A stretch of 64,000 nt of DNA, taken from Streptomyces sp. NA02950 (GTDB lineage: Bacteria; Actinomycetota; Actinomycetes; Streptomycetales; Streptomycetaceae). The stretch lies in assembly GCF_013364155.1 (NCBI RefSeq), contig NZ_CP054916.1, positions 8,028,001 through 8,092,000 on the forward strand. Direction: 5' to 3'. The first letter of the stretch is position 1. Every line of letters starts with the position of its first letter. A model generated the notes under the pieces. It made no database searches, was not told where the DNA came from, and was given only the letters and a program-made list of their open reading frames with translations. A program made the translations under genes and the position numbers. Of the stretch, positions 43,001 to 48,742 are shown in pieces.

Positions 43001-44297
43001 TGGGCCGGACCTCGCGTACGGCCTCCAGTTGGGCGTTCCTGATCTCCTCGGGCGCGAAGCCGAGCACACCGACGCCCCACGGCCGCCCCGCCAGGGCGGC
43101 CCCGGCCTCCTCCAGCAACGTGCGTGCCTGGTCGCGTCCGGCCAGGGCGAGCGCGATGAAGGGCAGCGCCCCGCCGTCGGCCACGGCGGACGCGAATCCG
43201 GCCTGGTCGCTGACGCGTGTCATCGGACCCTGGGCGAGCGGCAGCCGGGTCCCGGTCGTACGGGTCATCGGCGAACCGGGCCGCAGCACCGCGCCGGGGC
43301 GTAACGCCGCGCCGGGCCGCAGCATCGCGCCGGGCCGTAACGCCGGGTCGGGCCCTAACGCCGGGTCGGGCCGTAACACCCCGTCGGCCTGCGACGCCGC
43401 GCCCGGATCTGGCACGACGACAGTCCCGGCGTGGCGGATGGCATCGGTGATGCCCCGGACCGTCCGCGCGGTGTCCCGCCAGCGCTCGGCGAACCGTGCC
43501 GCGAGGAAACCGTCCTGGCCGACGGGGAGGGGGCGGGTGCCGGGAGCGGACACCCGCCGCCGCAGGACGCGGTGGCCACCTGCCACCACGGTCTCCGAAC
43601 CGTCCATGGAGCGGATCGCGGCCACGCGCTCCTCGGGAAGCCCGCACTCGGCGAGCAGCGCCAACTGGCTGTCCAGCACCACCCCGGCGGCGCCCGCCAC
43701 GACGGCGGCCGCCGCCGTGTGCGGGCCGATGCCACCGCACGCCCACACCGGCACGGTCACCTCCGGGTCGGCGAGGAGCCGCTGCACCAGCACGAAGGTG
43801 CTCAGCTCGCCCACCCGGCCGCCGCTCTCGTTGCCCCGCGCGATCAGGCCGTGGGCCCCCGTCGCGATCGCGTCGAGGGCCTCGTCCGCGGAGGTGACCT
43901 CCACGAGGACCCGGTGGCGTCCGGCGACGTCCTCGACCGCCCACGGGGCGTCCCCACAGAGAACCACCGTGTGCGGCCCGTGCACACCGGCGGCCCGTGG
44001 ATCCGTGTCCACGGGCCGCGTGTCAACACCGGCCGCACCCGGACTCGCGCCGGTCGGCGGCACCACCAGATCTCCGGGCGCGAGGCGGCAGCCCGCCGCC
44101 ACCCGGACCCCGAACCGGCCCTCGCCCACCCAGCTCCGGGTGCGTTCCAGCGCGTCCAGCGCCTGACGGCCACCGGCACCCAGATCGAGCACTCCGAGCC
44201 CACCGGCGCGACTGAGCGCCACCGTGAGTCTGGCGTTCGGTTCCCCGAACGGGGTGACACCGATGACAAGATCCCCCTCGTGCGCCACGGACGCCAT
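37050..44297 (-). CDS. PUFA-synthase-like PKS1: NPD-NPD-KS-AT-ACP-KR
   Basis: A 2415-residue iterative PKS. Two tandem FMN-binding nitronate-monooxygenase/PfaD-like barrels (about 1-290 and 345-700, the second with SECGGHVGPRNSFPLW and FFAGGIHD) serve as likely enoyl reductase. KS spans 742-1195 (Cys930, His1065, His1105), AT 1313-1600 (Ser1405 in GGHSYGE, His1512), a single ACP 1795-1880 (Ser1832 in SIDSIKR), and a PUFA-type KR 1925-2415 (GGGRGITARF; Ser2316, Tyr2329). A six-fold hexapeptide repeat links the two barrels. Six TTA codons occur. ATG 44297 was chosen for GGAG five bases upstream; the frame to 44423 has no ribosome site. Lead gene of the operon. Confidence 0.88.
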   Translation of the reverse strand: MASVAHEGDLVIGVTPFGEPNARLTVALSRAGGLGVLDLGAGGRQALDALERTRSWVGEGRFGVRVAAGCRLAPGDLVVPPTGASPGAAGVDTRPVDTDPRAAGVHGPHTVVLCGDAPWAVEDVAGRHRVLVEVTSADEALDAIATGAHGLIARGNESGGRVGELSTFVLVQRLLADPEVTVPVWACGGIGPHTAAAAVVAGAAGVVLDSQLALLAECGLPEERVAAIRSMDGSETVVAGGHRVLRRRVSAPGTRPLPVGQDGFLAARFAERWRDTARTVRGITDAIRHAGTVVVPDPGAASQADGVLRPDPALGPDPALRPGAMLRPGAALRPGAVLRPGSPMTRTTGTRLPLAQGPMTRVSDQAGFASAVADGGALPFIALALAGRDQARTLLEEAGAALAGRPWGVGVLGFAPEEIRNAQLEAVREVRPSHAVIAGGRPSQAMALEREGITTFLHVPSPGLLGQFLRAGARRFVFEGSECGGHVGPRNSFPLWEAQLGVIEDFLDATDGASGANGAADANDADDTDDADDTGQEHRIEVFFAGGIHDERSAAMVAALAAPLTRRGGAVGLLMGTAYLFTEEAVTRGAVQPLFQRQVVAARRTALLETAPGHATRCVVSPYADSFHTVREELRERGTPDRRMWEELERLNVGRLRIASKGVERDPGGALVAVGEDRQLTEGMFMAGDVAVLRSAITTVDALHRSVSSAAADFLDRSTAALRERLGTGAHQRTVEPAPPPLDIAVIGMACMFPQAPDLATFWAHVVGGVDAVTEVPAERWDPAVHYGAAEDGATNSRWGGFLPRIPFDPLRYGIPPAALGSIEPVQLLALEAARQALEDAGYGDGSGRAFDRSRTSVVFGAESGSDLSHAQTLRAVLPSYFGEVPPGVAEQLPALTEDGFPGMLANVIAGRIANRLDLGGANYTVDAACASSLAAVDVACKELVGGTSDTVLCGGADLHNSITDYMLFSSVHALSPTGRSRTFDSDADGIVLGEGVACLVLKRLADAERDDDRVYGVIKGVGSSSDGRSLGLTAPRPEGQRAALERAYRNARVSPADVGLIEAHGTGTVVGDRTELTVLTEVFGAAGARPGGCALGSVKSQIGHTKCAAGLAGLIKTVLGLHTGVKPPTLHLKRPNSAWDKDSSPFAFPADARPWAAPAAERTAGVSGFGFGGTNFHVVVAAHDGGAPPPQGLSTWPAELFVFRGADQAAALRAVAETLRLATAGDTATGPWRLRDLALAASRRSDAGHAPVRVAVVAEDVAGLTARLRRVLAGEHDPAAGIHVSGTPEAGGPLAGAPEADGSEYGGRTGKVAFLFPGQGSQRPGIFAAHFIAFPELQRHLELGRTHADVLYPPAAFDTAGRAAQRAALTDTRVAQPALGMTGLAAYDLLTTAGVRPDMAGGHSYGELVALCAAGALTPRALLELSAERAAAIVAAAGDTPGTMAAVTAPAEEVVRVLRDSGLHERVVLANHNAPRQAVVSGPEEAVAKAVRALRDAGHSAKTIPVACAFHSPLVADASSRFAGALARRELAPPEFPVWANRTAAPHGAAPDTIRAELAAQIGAPVRFMEQIEAMYAAGARVFVEAGPGTVLTRLVGAILGDRPHRAVACDGAREATGIGGLPGFLDALAQLAVAGLPVRTGWLFHGRDAVDAGRADPPRRAGWTVDGQLVRTAAGELLPGALAPARRVVEATVSQAEHTEGARGDRDALISEFLRTSREMVAAQRDVLLTYFGATPDARPTAPDAVHARVPTPVSAPVTASASVDTPVPVAAPPEQPRPAPPADGPAPAQEHTVAEVLRAVSEIIGERTGYPLDMIEPDLDLEADLSIDSIKRAEIAGELARRLGISGPGALGDEELEELAKARTATAVATWLTARLSPAATEPATAEPVEAAPATGASGEPAPVPGAPVAEAAPATATGSAPRRFLLRPVPLAVPDTVGTAPALLSGTRFALLGAADDVAGALSARLTEYGAEVVVFDAGHLLAEGDGRMDGVILLDPLSGSGAPVLPAAFPVVRAALRCRPRWLLAARHADPLDLRPAGLHGLFRTVAKEYPQVATAVVDFPTDGTATAAAVADALLDEVAATDRTPVVLRTATGRQGLEAVETGPGALAAAGAGPAGEGAAEAAALGLDRDAVVVLVGGGRGITARFAAALAAASRCRIELLGRTPEPVGPEDPATAGARDEPALRAALAALGGDRTPATIQREAARILALREVAATVEELRSLGSRVRYRSVDVRDAGAVLRAVKEIHTDHGRLDGVVYAAGVIDDHLIEEKSTESFQRVFGTKTDGASTLLDALDKVSAEPSFAVLFGSVSAVSGNRGQADYAAANDALEAIGTRWAARTGRRVLTVHWGPWAPTGAHHGMVTPELARAYARRGIALIDPEEGALALLRELAWGDESTRAVVRTASRW
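43269..43376 (-). repeat. Six tandem 18-bp units with four TTA codons
   Basis: Inside PKS1, residues 308-343 form six hexapeptides: LRPDPA, LGPDPA, LRPGAM, LRPGAA, LRPGAV, LRPGSP. The Leu codons are TTA in units 1, 2, 3 and 5 (units ordered from the N-terminus) and CTG in units 4 and 6. The repeat forms the Pro-rich linker between the two flavin barrels and may vary in copy number between strains. Confidence 0.9.
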
Positions 44298-44416
44298 GTC
44301 TTCTCCCGAGAGGTCGACAACGCTGGGAAAAGGGACAATTCGAGCACGTTTCAACGAAGCACCGATCCGGGCGGCGAGGATGTCACTTTCATGTTCAAGC
44401 GGGAAGAGGCATGAAC

Positions 44417-44436
44417 GATTCATAGCTGATTCATAG
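44417..44436. promoter_or_regulatory. 11-bp-period direct repeat upstream of the lipid-PKS operon
   Basis: GATTCATAG occurs at 44417-44425 and again at 44428-44436, one DNA turn apart, about 120 bases before the PKS1 start. Paired 7-9-bp direct repeats with 11-bp period are the classic binding pattern of SARP-type activators. No activator gene is in the window, so the link is inferred. Confidence 0.4.
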
Positions 44437-44807
44437 GCAATCGGTCGCCGGACGCGACGTTGCCGCGGCCGGGACAGTGCTCGGCCCGGTCCGACGCCCG
44501 GTCCCGACCGCTCGTCTCCTGTCGCGGCATCTCCATCGCGTCAGGGTGCGCCGCGAGTTCGGCGGCCCCGGCCCGGCCCAGGAACGCGGCGCCGTCACCG
44601 CGGTGGAAGAACCACCGGGGTTCCCGCCACGCCACGAAGCCGGAGTGCGTCCGTCGACCGCCGCAAGGACCTCGACCGGCACGTCTTCTCCCAGCCACGT
44701 CCCCGCCGCGCAGTGCGCGTCGAACCGTTCGGCAGTGCTGCCGTGTGCGATGTACCACGAACGGTCAGCCGCGACCGCCGACGATCCCGTGCGATACCCC
44801 GCCCTCG
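44431..44807 (-). pseudogene. Possible decayed gene between the lipid PKS and the epimerase
   Basis: On the minus strand one frame reads DRSWYIAHGSTAERFDAHC and WLGEDVPVEVLAAVDGR (about 44775 to 44650). The plausible continuation, SGFVAWREPRWFFHRGDGA and FLGRAGAAELAAHPDAMEM, appears in another frame (about 44648 to 44530). Both pieces have protein-like composition and together would make a small soluble protein broken by one frameshift. The family was not recognised and no start or ribosome site is clear, so this could also be chance. Confidence 0.35.
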
Positions 44808-44822
44808 CGCTAGTGTGCGACC

Positions 44823-45764
44823 GTGAGCTTCTCTGTCGTCATAGGGTACGGGCCCGCGGGGGCGGCCACTGCTCGACTGCTGGTCGAACAGGGTCATTCG
44901 GTACGGGTCATCACCAGGTCGGGCCGGAGCCCGGAGCCGGGTATCGAGCATGTCGCGTCGGACGCGACGGACAGCGGGCGGCTGAGCGCGGCCGCGGAGG
45001 GAGCGGCCGCGATCTACGGCTGTGCCGCGCCGCCCTACCATCGCTGGGCGAGTGGATGGCCACCGCTGGCCTCGTCGATGTGCGCGGCGGCCGAGGCGAC
45101 CGGGGCCGTCCTGGTCATGCTGGGCAATCTCTACGGTTACGGTCCGGTGGACGGCCCCATGACCGAGGAACTGCCGCTCGCGGCGACCGGCCCCAAGGGG
45201 CGGGTGCGCGCCGCCGTTTGGGAGCAGGCACGGGCTCTGCACGAGCAGGGCCGTATCACGGCGGTCGAGGTGCGTGCCTCGGACTTCTTCGGGCCCGGGG
45301 TGACCGACGGCGGACACCTGGCCGCGCGGGTCATGCCACGCCTGCTGCGCGGCAGGCCGGTCTCCACGCTGGGGGATCCCGACGCCCCGCACAGCTGGAC
45401 CTATCTCCCCGATGTGGCCAGGGCCCTGGTCGAGGTAGCGGGCGAGGAACGGGCCTGGGGGCGGGCCTGGCACGTCCCGACGGAACCCGCACTGTCCGTC
45501 CGGGAGATGGTCGACCGCCTCGCCGCTCAGGCGGGAACGGGGCCGGTCGCGGTGCGCAGGCTGCCGCCGGCCGTGCTGGGTGTCGCGGGGCTCTTCTCCC
45601 CGCTGATCCGCGAACTGAAGGAGATTCAGTACCAGTTCGACCGGCCGTTTGTGATGGATGCGAGCACTTACGAAGCCGCGTTCGCGGTACGCGCCACCGC
45701 CGTCGACGCGCAGGTGAAGGCGACGGTCGACTGGTGGCGTGAGCGGCCGGCCGCCACCGGGTGA
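44823..45764 (+). CDS. NAD(P)-dependent epimerase/reductase (extended SDR-like)
   Basis: A 313-residue Rossmann protein. SFSVVIGYGPAGAATARLL is a slightly variant dinucleotide site, and the layout VLVMLGNLYGYGPVDG, VRASDFFGPGV, SWTYLPDVARALVEV and GRAWHVPT matches extended SDR epimerase/reductases. The canonical YxxxK pair is not evident, so catalysis is uncertain. GTG 44823 has no ribosome site; TAGTGT at 44810-44815 may be a -10 element giving a near-leaderless message. The gene is divergent from the lipid-PKS operon but separated by over 500 bases, so membership of that cluster is uncertain. Confidence 0.78.
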   Translation: MSFSVVIGYGPAGAATARLLVEQGHSVRVITRSGRSPEPGIEHVASDATDSGRLSAAAEGAAAIYGCAAPPYHRWASGWPPLASSMCAAAEATGAVLVMLGNLYGYGPVDGPMTEELPLAATGPKGRVRAAVWEQARALHEQGRITAVEVRASDFFGPGVTDGGHLAARVMPRLLRGRPVSTLGDPDAPHSWTYLPDVARALVEVAGEERAWGRAWHVPTEPALSVREMVDRLAAQAGTGPVAVRRLPPAVLGVAGLFSPLIRELKEIQYQFDRPFVMDASTYEAAFAVRATAVDAQVKATVDWWRERPAATG

Positions 45765-45934
45765 TGTCGTAGGCGCCGAATCCCGTGGCTCGCAGGAGGA
45801 GCGTGGCGGTGCGCGGCGCCGCTGTTCCCGGGTGCGGCGTTACCAGACACAGCACGTCCCGGCCCGGATCAACGGGTGGCTCGCGTGATCGCCGTGAGCA
45901 CCCCGTAACCAGCCCCCGAAGGAACGAAGCTGAT

Positions 45935-45997
45935 ATGTCATCCCCTGCCGCCGACTACGACAGCCTGCTGCGAAGAGTTCGTGAGCGGAGCCCCTGA
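45935..45997 (+). CDS. 20-residue open frame, possible gene-start fragment
   Basis: ATG 45935 is preceded by AAGGA (about 11 bases upstream) and encodes MSSPAADYDSLLRRVRERSP before a stop. The segment resembles the N-terminal DYxxLxRRVR stretch that opens some actinobacterial membrane fatty-acid desaturases, so it may be all that is left of a truncated gene whose remainder was lost next to rarD. The similarity is short and from memory, and it could equally be a small independent peptide. Confidence 0.25.
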   Translation: MSSPAADYDSLLRRVRERSP

Positions 45998-46018
45998 CCG
46001 GCGCGATCCCGACCGGCC

Positions 46019-46984
46019 TCAAGCGCCCTGCGGCGCCCTCTTCGCGTCCTTGTCGGAGGGCGCGGAGAGGGCGCCAGGGGCCGTGCTTCGGTTCCGGGCC
46101 GCCTGGGACCGGGCCCGCGCCCGCAGTCCGTCCGCGGTCAGTACGGACAGCGCCGTCCAGACGAGGCCGAAGCCGATCCACCGGGAGGCCGGCATGGACT
46201 CGTGGAACAGGGCGACACCGATGAGCAGTTGGAGCACCGGTGTGACGTATTGCAGGAGTCCGATCGTGATCAGCGGCACCCGGCGGGCGGCCGCCGCGAA
46301 CGGCAGGAGAGGGGCGACGATCGCCAGGCCGCCCGACGCGAGCAGCAGCGCCTGCCAGGGCGGGTCCGCGGTGAACGTGCCGTGTCCGCTCGCCGCGTAG
46401 GCGGCGACGCCCACCACGGCGATGGGGGCCAGCGCCAGGGTCTCGACGGTGAGCCCGACGAGTGCTCCCACATCGCCGCCGACCCGGTTCTTCAGCAGCC
46501 CGTAGACGCCGAAGGAACCGGCCAGACCCAGCGCAATCCACGGCAGCCGGCCGTAGGCGACGGTGAGGACGGCGACGGCGACGGCGCAGATGCCGACCGC
46601 CCACCACTGGGCGCGCCGCGGGCGCTCGCGCAGGACGACCACGCCGAGGGCCACCGTCACCAGGGGATTGATGAAGTACCCGAGTGACGCCTCCACCACA
46701 TGGCCGGAATTCACCGCGTAGATGTACACACCCGAGGTGAGGGCCAGTGACAGGGCGGCGGTCCCGAGCAGGGCCACCCGCCGTGGCGTGCGCAGCACCT
46801 CACGGAGCTGTGGGAGGCCCCCGGTCACCGCCATCACCAGGGCGCACACCGGCAACGCCCACAGGTACCGATGCAGAACGATCTCCACCGTGCCGGAGTC
46901 TTCGAGGAGCTTGAAGTACAGCGGAAACAGGCCCCAGATGAAGTACGCCCCGAAGCCGAGCAGGATTCCTTGCCGCGATTGCAT
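46019..46984 (-). CDS. rarD: RarD-type EamA permease
   Basis: A 321-residue inner-membrane protein with ten predicted spans in two EamA repeats. Family markers are the start GILLGFGAYFIWGLFPLYFK, the EIVLHRYLWALP segment, SLGYFINPLVTVALGVVVL and GLLQYVTPVLQLLIGV. RarD proteins are called chloramphenicol-sensitive after a Pseudomonas gene, but their substrates are unknown. The C-terminal tail (about 35 residues, Ala/Arg/Ser-rich) is cytoplasmic. Being transcribed away from the modular PKS cluster, it marks that cluster's left edge and is probably not part of it. Confidence 0.88.
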   Translation of the reverse strand: MQSRQGILLGFGAYFIWGLFPLYFKLLEDSGTVEIVLHRYLWALPVCALVMAVTGGLPQLREVLRTPRRVALLGTAALSLALTSGVYIYAVNSGHVVEASLGYFINPLVTVALGVVVLRERPRRAQWWAVGICAVAVAVLTVAYGRLPWIALGLAGSFGVYGLLKNRVGGDVGALVGLTVETLALAPIAVVGVAAYAASGHGTFTADPPWQALLLASGGLAIVAPLLPFAAAARRVPLITIGLLQYVTPVLQLLIGVALFHESMPASRWIGFGLVWTALSVLTADGLRARARSQAARNRSTAPGALSAPSDKDAKRAPQGA

Positions 46985-47460
46985 CCGCCCAGTCTATTTG
47001 CCGTACGCGACGGGATTCACAGATGGTTTTTGGCCGGAAAACCAGTGGAGCGGTGCGAGTTAAGCGGAAGGGCGTCTTCGTCTTTTCTGCAATACCTGCC
47101 GCGGATGCCGTCGTGTGCGGTATGAAGGAAAGGTGCGTTCCAGGACCCCGTGAGTCGCGCTTGACATGACCGAGCGGCGTGCGCCGGGACCGACTGAAGC
47201 GCCTGTAAGAACCGATCATGGGACGGGGGGCATCGGTGATCGGCAAACAACTCCTGCGTGGCGGCATCCTGCCCGGCCACGGCGTTTCGCCGTCGGGTCC
47301 GCCCTGACGCTCTCCTGATCGTCTGTATTTTCTGTCGACCTTTCGATGACTTTCTCCTGACGCTTCCCTTCCCGGCTCTCTCGCACTTCTTCCCGGCCGC
47401 GGAATGACCGTAGGCCCGGCCGCGGTTCGCCCTGCTCGCCAATCCATGACGAAGGTTGCC
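46985..47460 (+). other. Leader and promoter region of the modular-PKS cluster
   Basis: This 476-base region between divergent rarD and the oxoamine-synthase gene is clearly less GC-rich than the rest (for example bases 47020-47110 and 47310-47370). It should hold the promoters for both directions. A consensus -35 TTGACA lies at 47161-47166, but no good -10 follows at 16-18 bases. No gene was recognised. Confidence 0.4.
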
Positions 47461-48717
47461 GTGAAACCAGCCCTGAAACCAGACATGAAACCGTCCGCAG
47501 GCGGCGCAAAGCACAGGAATACGCCGTTCGTTATCAAGGAGTCGTCCGACCGATTCAACCGCGCCGTCCAGAGCAACTTGATGCAGGTCACCATCAAGGG
47601 ACGGAACGGCAAGCACGTGCTGCTGCCGGACGGCCGGGACGTGGTCGAGTTCGTCAACTGCTCCTACCTCGGCCTCGACGTCCACCCGAGCGTCATCGAG
47701 GCGTCGAAGTCCGTGGACGAGACCTGGGGCATGAACTTCTGCTGCGCCCGCTCCCGGTTCTCGATCGAGCCCCAGCGCGAGCTGGAGGAGGAGCTGTCGG
47801 AGCTCTACCGGGGACGGGTGATCACTTTTCCCTCGACGACGGCCGCGCACATCTCCGTGATGCCGCTGCTGGCCAGCGGTGTGCTGGTCGACGAGGACAC
47901 CACACACCGGATGTGCCTGATCTTCGACCAGTTCGCGCACTCCTCCATGCAGTACCTCAAGCCCGTGGTGGCCGCGGAGGCGACCGTCGAGACCGTCCGG
48001 CACAACGCGCTGGACGACCTCGCGCAGCAGGTCCGCCAGGCGCGGGAGCGCGGTGAGGTGCCGGTCTACATCGCCGACGGCATCTACTCCATGGGCGGTC
48101 TCTGCCCGGTGCGGGAGTTGCTGGACCTGGCCGAACGGCTCGACTTCTCTGTGTACATCGACGACGCCCACGGCATGACCATCTTCGGCGACCGGGGCGA
48201 GGGCGTGGTGCTCAGCGAGGTCGAGGGCGACGTACCCGACCGGCTGATCCTCACCTACTCGCTGTCGAAGGGCTTCGGCGCCTACGGCGGCGGGCTGCTC
48301 GTCGCGGGGGAGTGGCGGGAGCGGCTGATCCGTTCCTACGGCCAGATCTACGCGTTCTCCGCGGCGCAGACCTTCCAGGCCGTGCACGCCTGCCGGGCCG
48401 TGGTGGGACTGCACCGAGACGGAACGGTTCAGCAGCTTCAGGGCGCGCTCCGCGAGCGCGTCACGCTCTTCGACGAACTGATGGGGCAACAGCTCCCCTT
48501 CAGCCCCATCCGCATGGTCCCCATCGGCGGGGAGGAGGACGCACTCCGGGCCGGTGAATGGCTCCTGGACGAGGGCTACTACGTCTCCGTCGTCTTCTTC
48601 CCCATCGTCCGGCGCGGCGCCGCGCAACTGCGGGTGTGCCTCGCGGCGAACCACACCCCGGACGACATCCGGGGCCTGACCGCCGCCTTGCGGCGGGTCC
48701 GAACGTCCTCCGCGTGA
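47461..48717 (+). CDS. Alpha-oxoamine synthase (AONS/SPT/CqsA-like PLP enzyme)
   Basis: About 418 residues of the fold-type I alpha-oxoamine synthase family, which condenses an amino acid with an acyl thioester with loss of CO2. Visible features: FVNCSYLGLDVHPSVIEA, ADGIYSMGGLCPVRELL, IDDAHGMTIFG with the Asp and His that hold PLP, and LTYSLSKGFGAYGG with Schiff-base Lys270. It departs from BioF and ALA synthase at the substrate loop (CCARSRFSIEPQ). Starts are ATG 47404, ATG 47446 or GTG 47461; only GTG 47461 has a ribosome site (GAAGG, 5 bases upstream). First gene of the plus-strand cluster, so a nitrogen-bearing starter or side unit is inferred. Confidence 0.82.
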   Translation: MKPALKPDMKPSAGGAKHRNTPFVIKESSDRFNRAVQSNLMQVTIKGRNGKHVLLPDGRDVVEFVNCSYLGLDVHPSVIEASKSVDETWGMNFCCARSRFSIEPQRELEEELSELYRGRVITFPSTTAAHISVMPLLASGVLVDEDTTHRMCLIFDQFAHSSMQYLKPVVAAEATVETVRHNALDDLAQQVRQARERGEVPVYIADGIYSMGGLCPVRELLDLAERLDFSVYIDDAHGMTIFGDRGEGVVLSEVEGDVPDRLILTYSLSKGFGAYGGGLLVAGEWRERLIRSYGQIYAFSAAQTFQAVHACRAVVGLHRDGTVQQLQGALRERVTLFDELMGQQLPFSPIRMVPIGGEEDALRAGEWLLDEGYYVSVVFFPIVRRGAAQLRVCLAANHTPDDIRGLTAALRRVRTSSA

Positions 48718-48742
48718 TCCGCCACCTCGACGGGAGTGTGGA

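Noticed and set aside
43269..43376. Short tandem repeats as a CRISPR-like array
   Set aside because: Units are 18 bp with no spacers and keep a reading frame inside PKS1.
32290..44297. Enediyne polyketide cluster
   Set aside because: Enediyne synthases put KS-AT-ACP-KR-DH-PPTase in one protein and have a hot-dog thioesterase and accessory genes beside them; here the functions are split and NPD domains are present.
47161..47166. TTGACA as the main promoter of the modular-PKS cluster
   Set aside because: No acceptable -10 element follows at 16-18 bases, so it is reported only as a weak hint.
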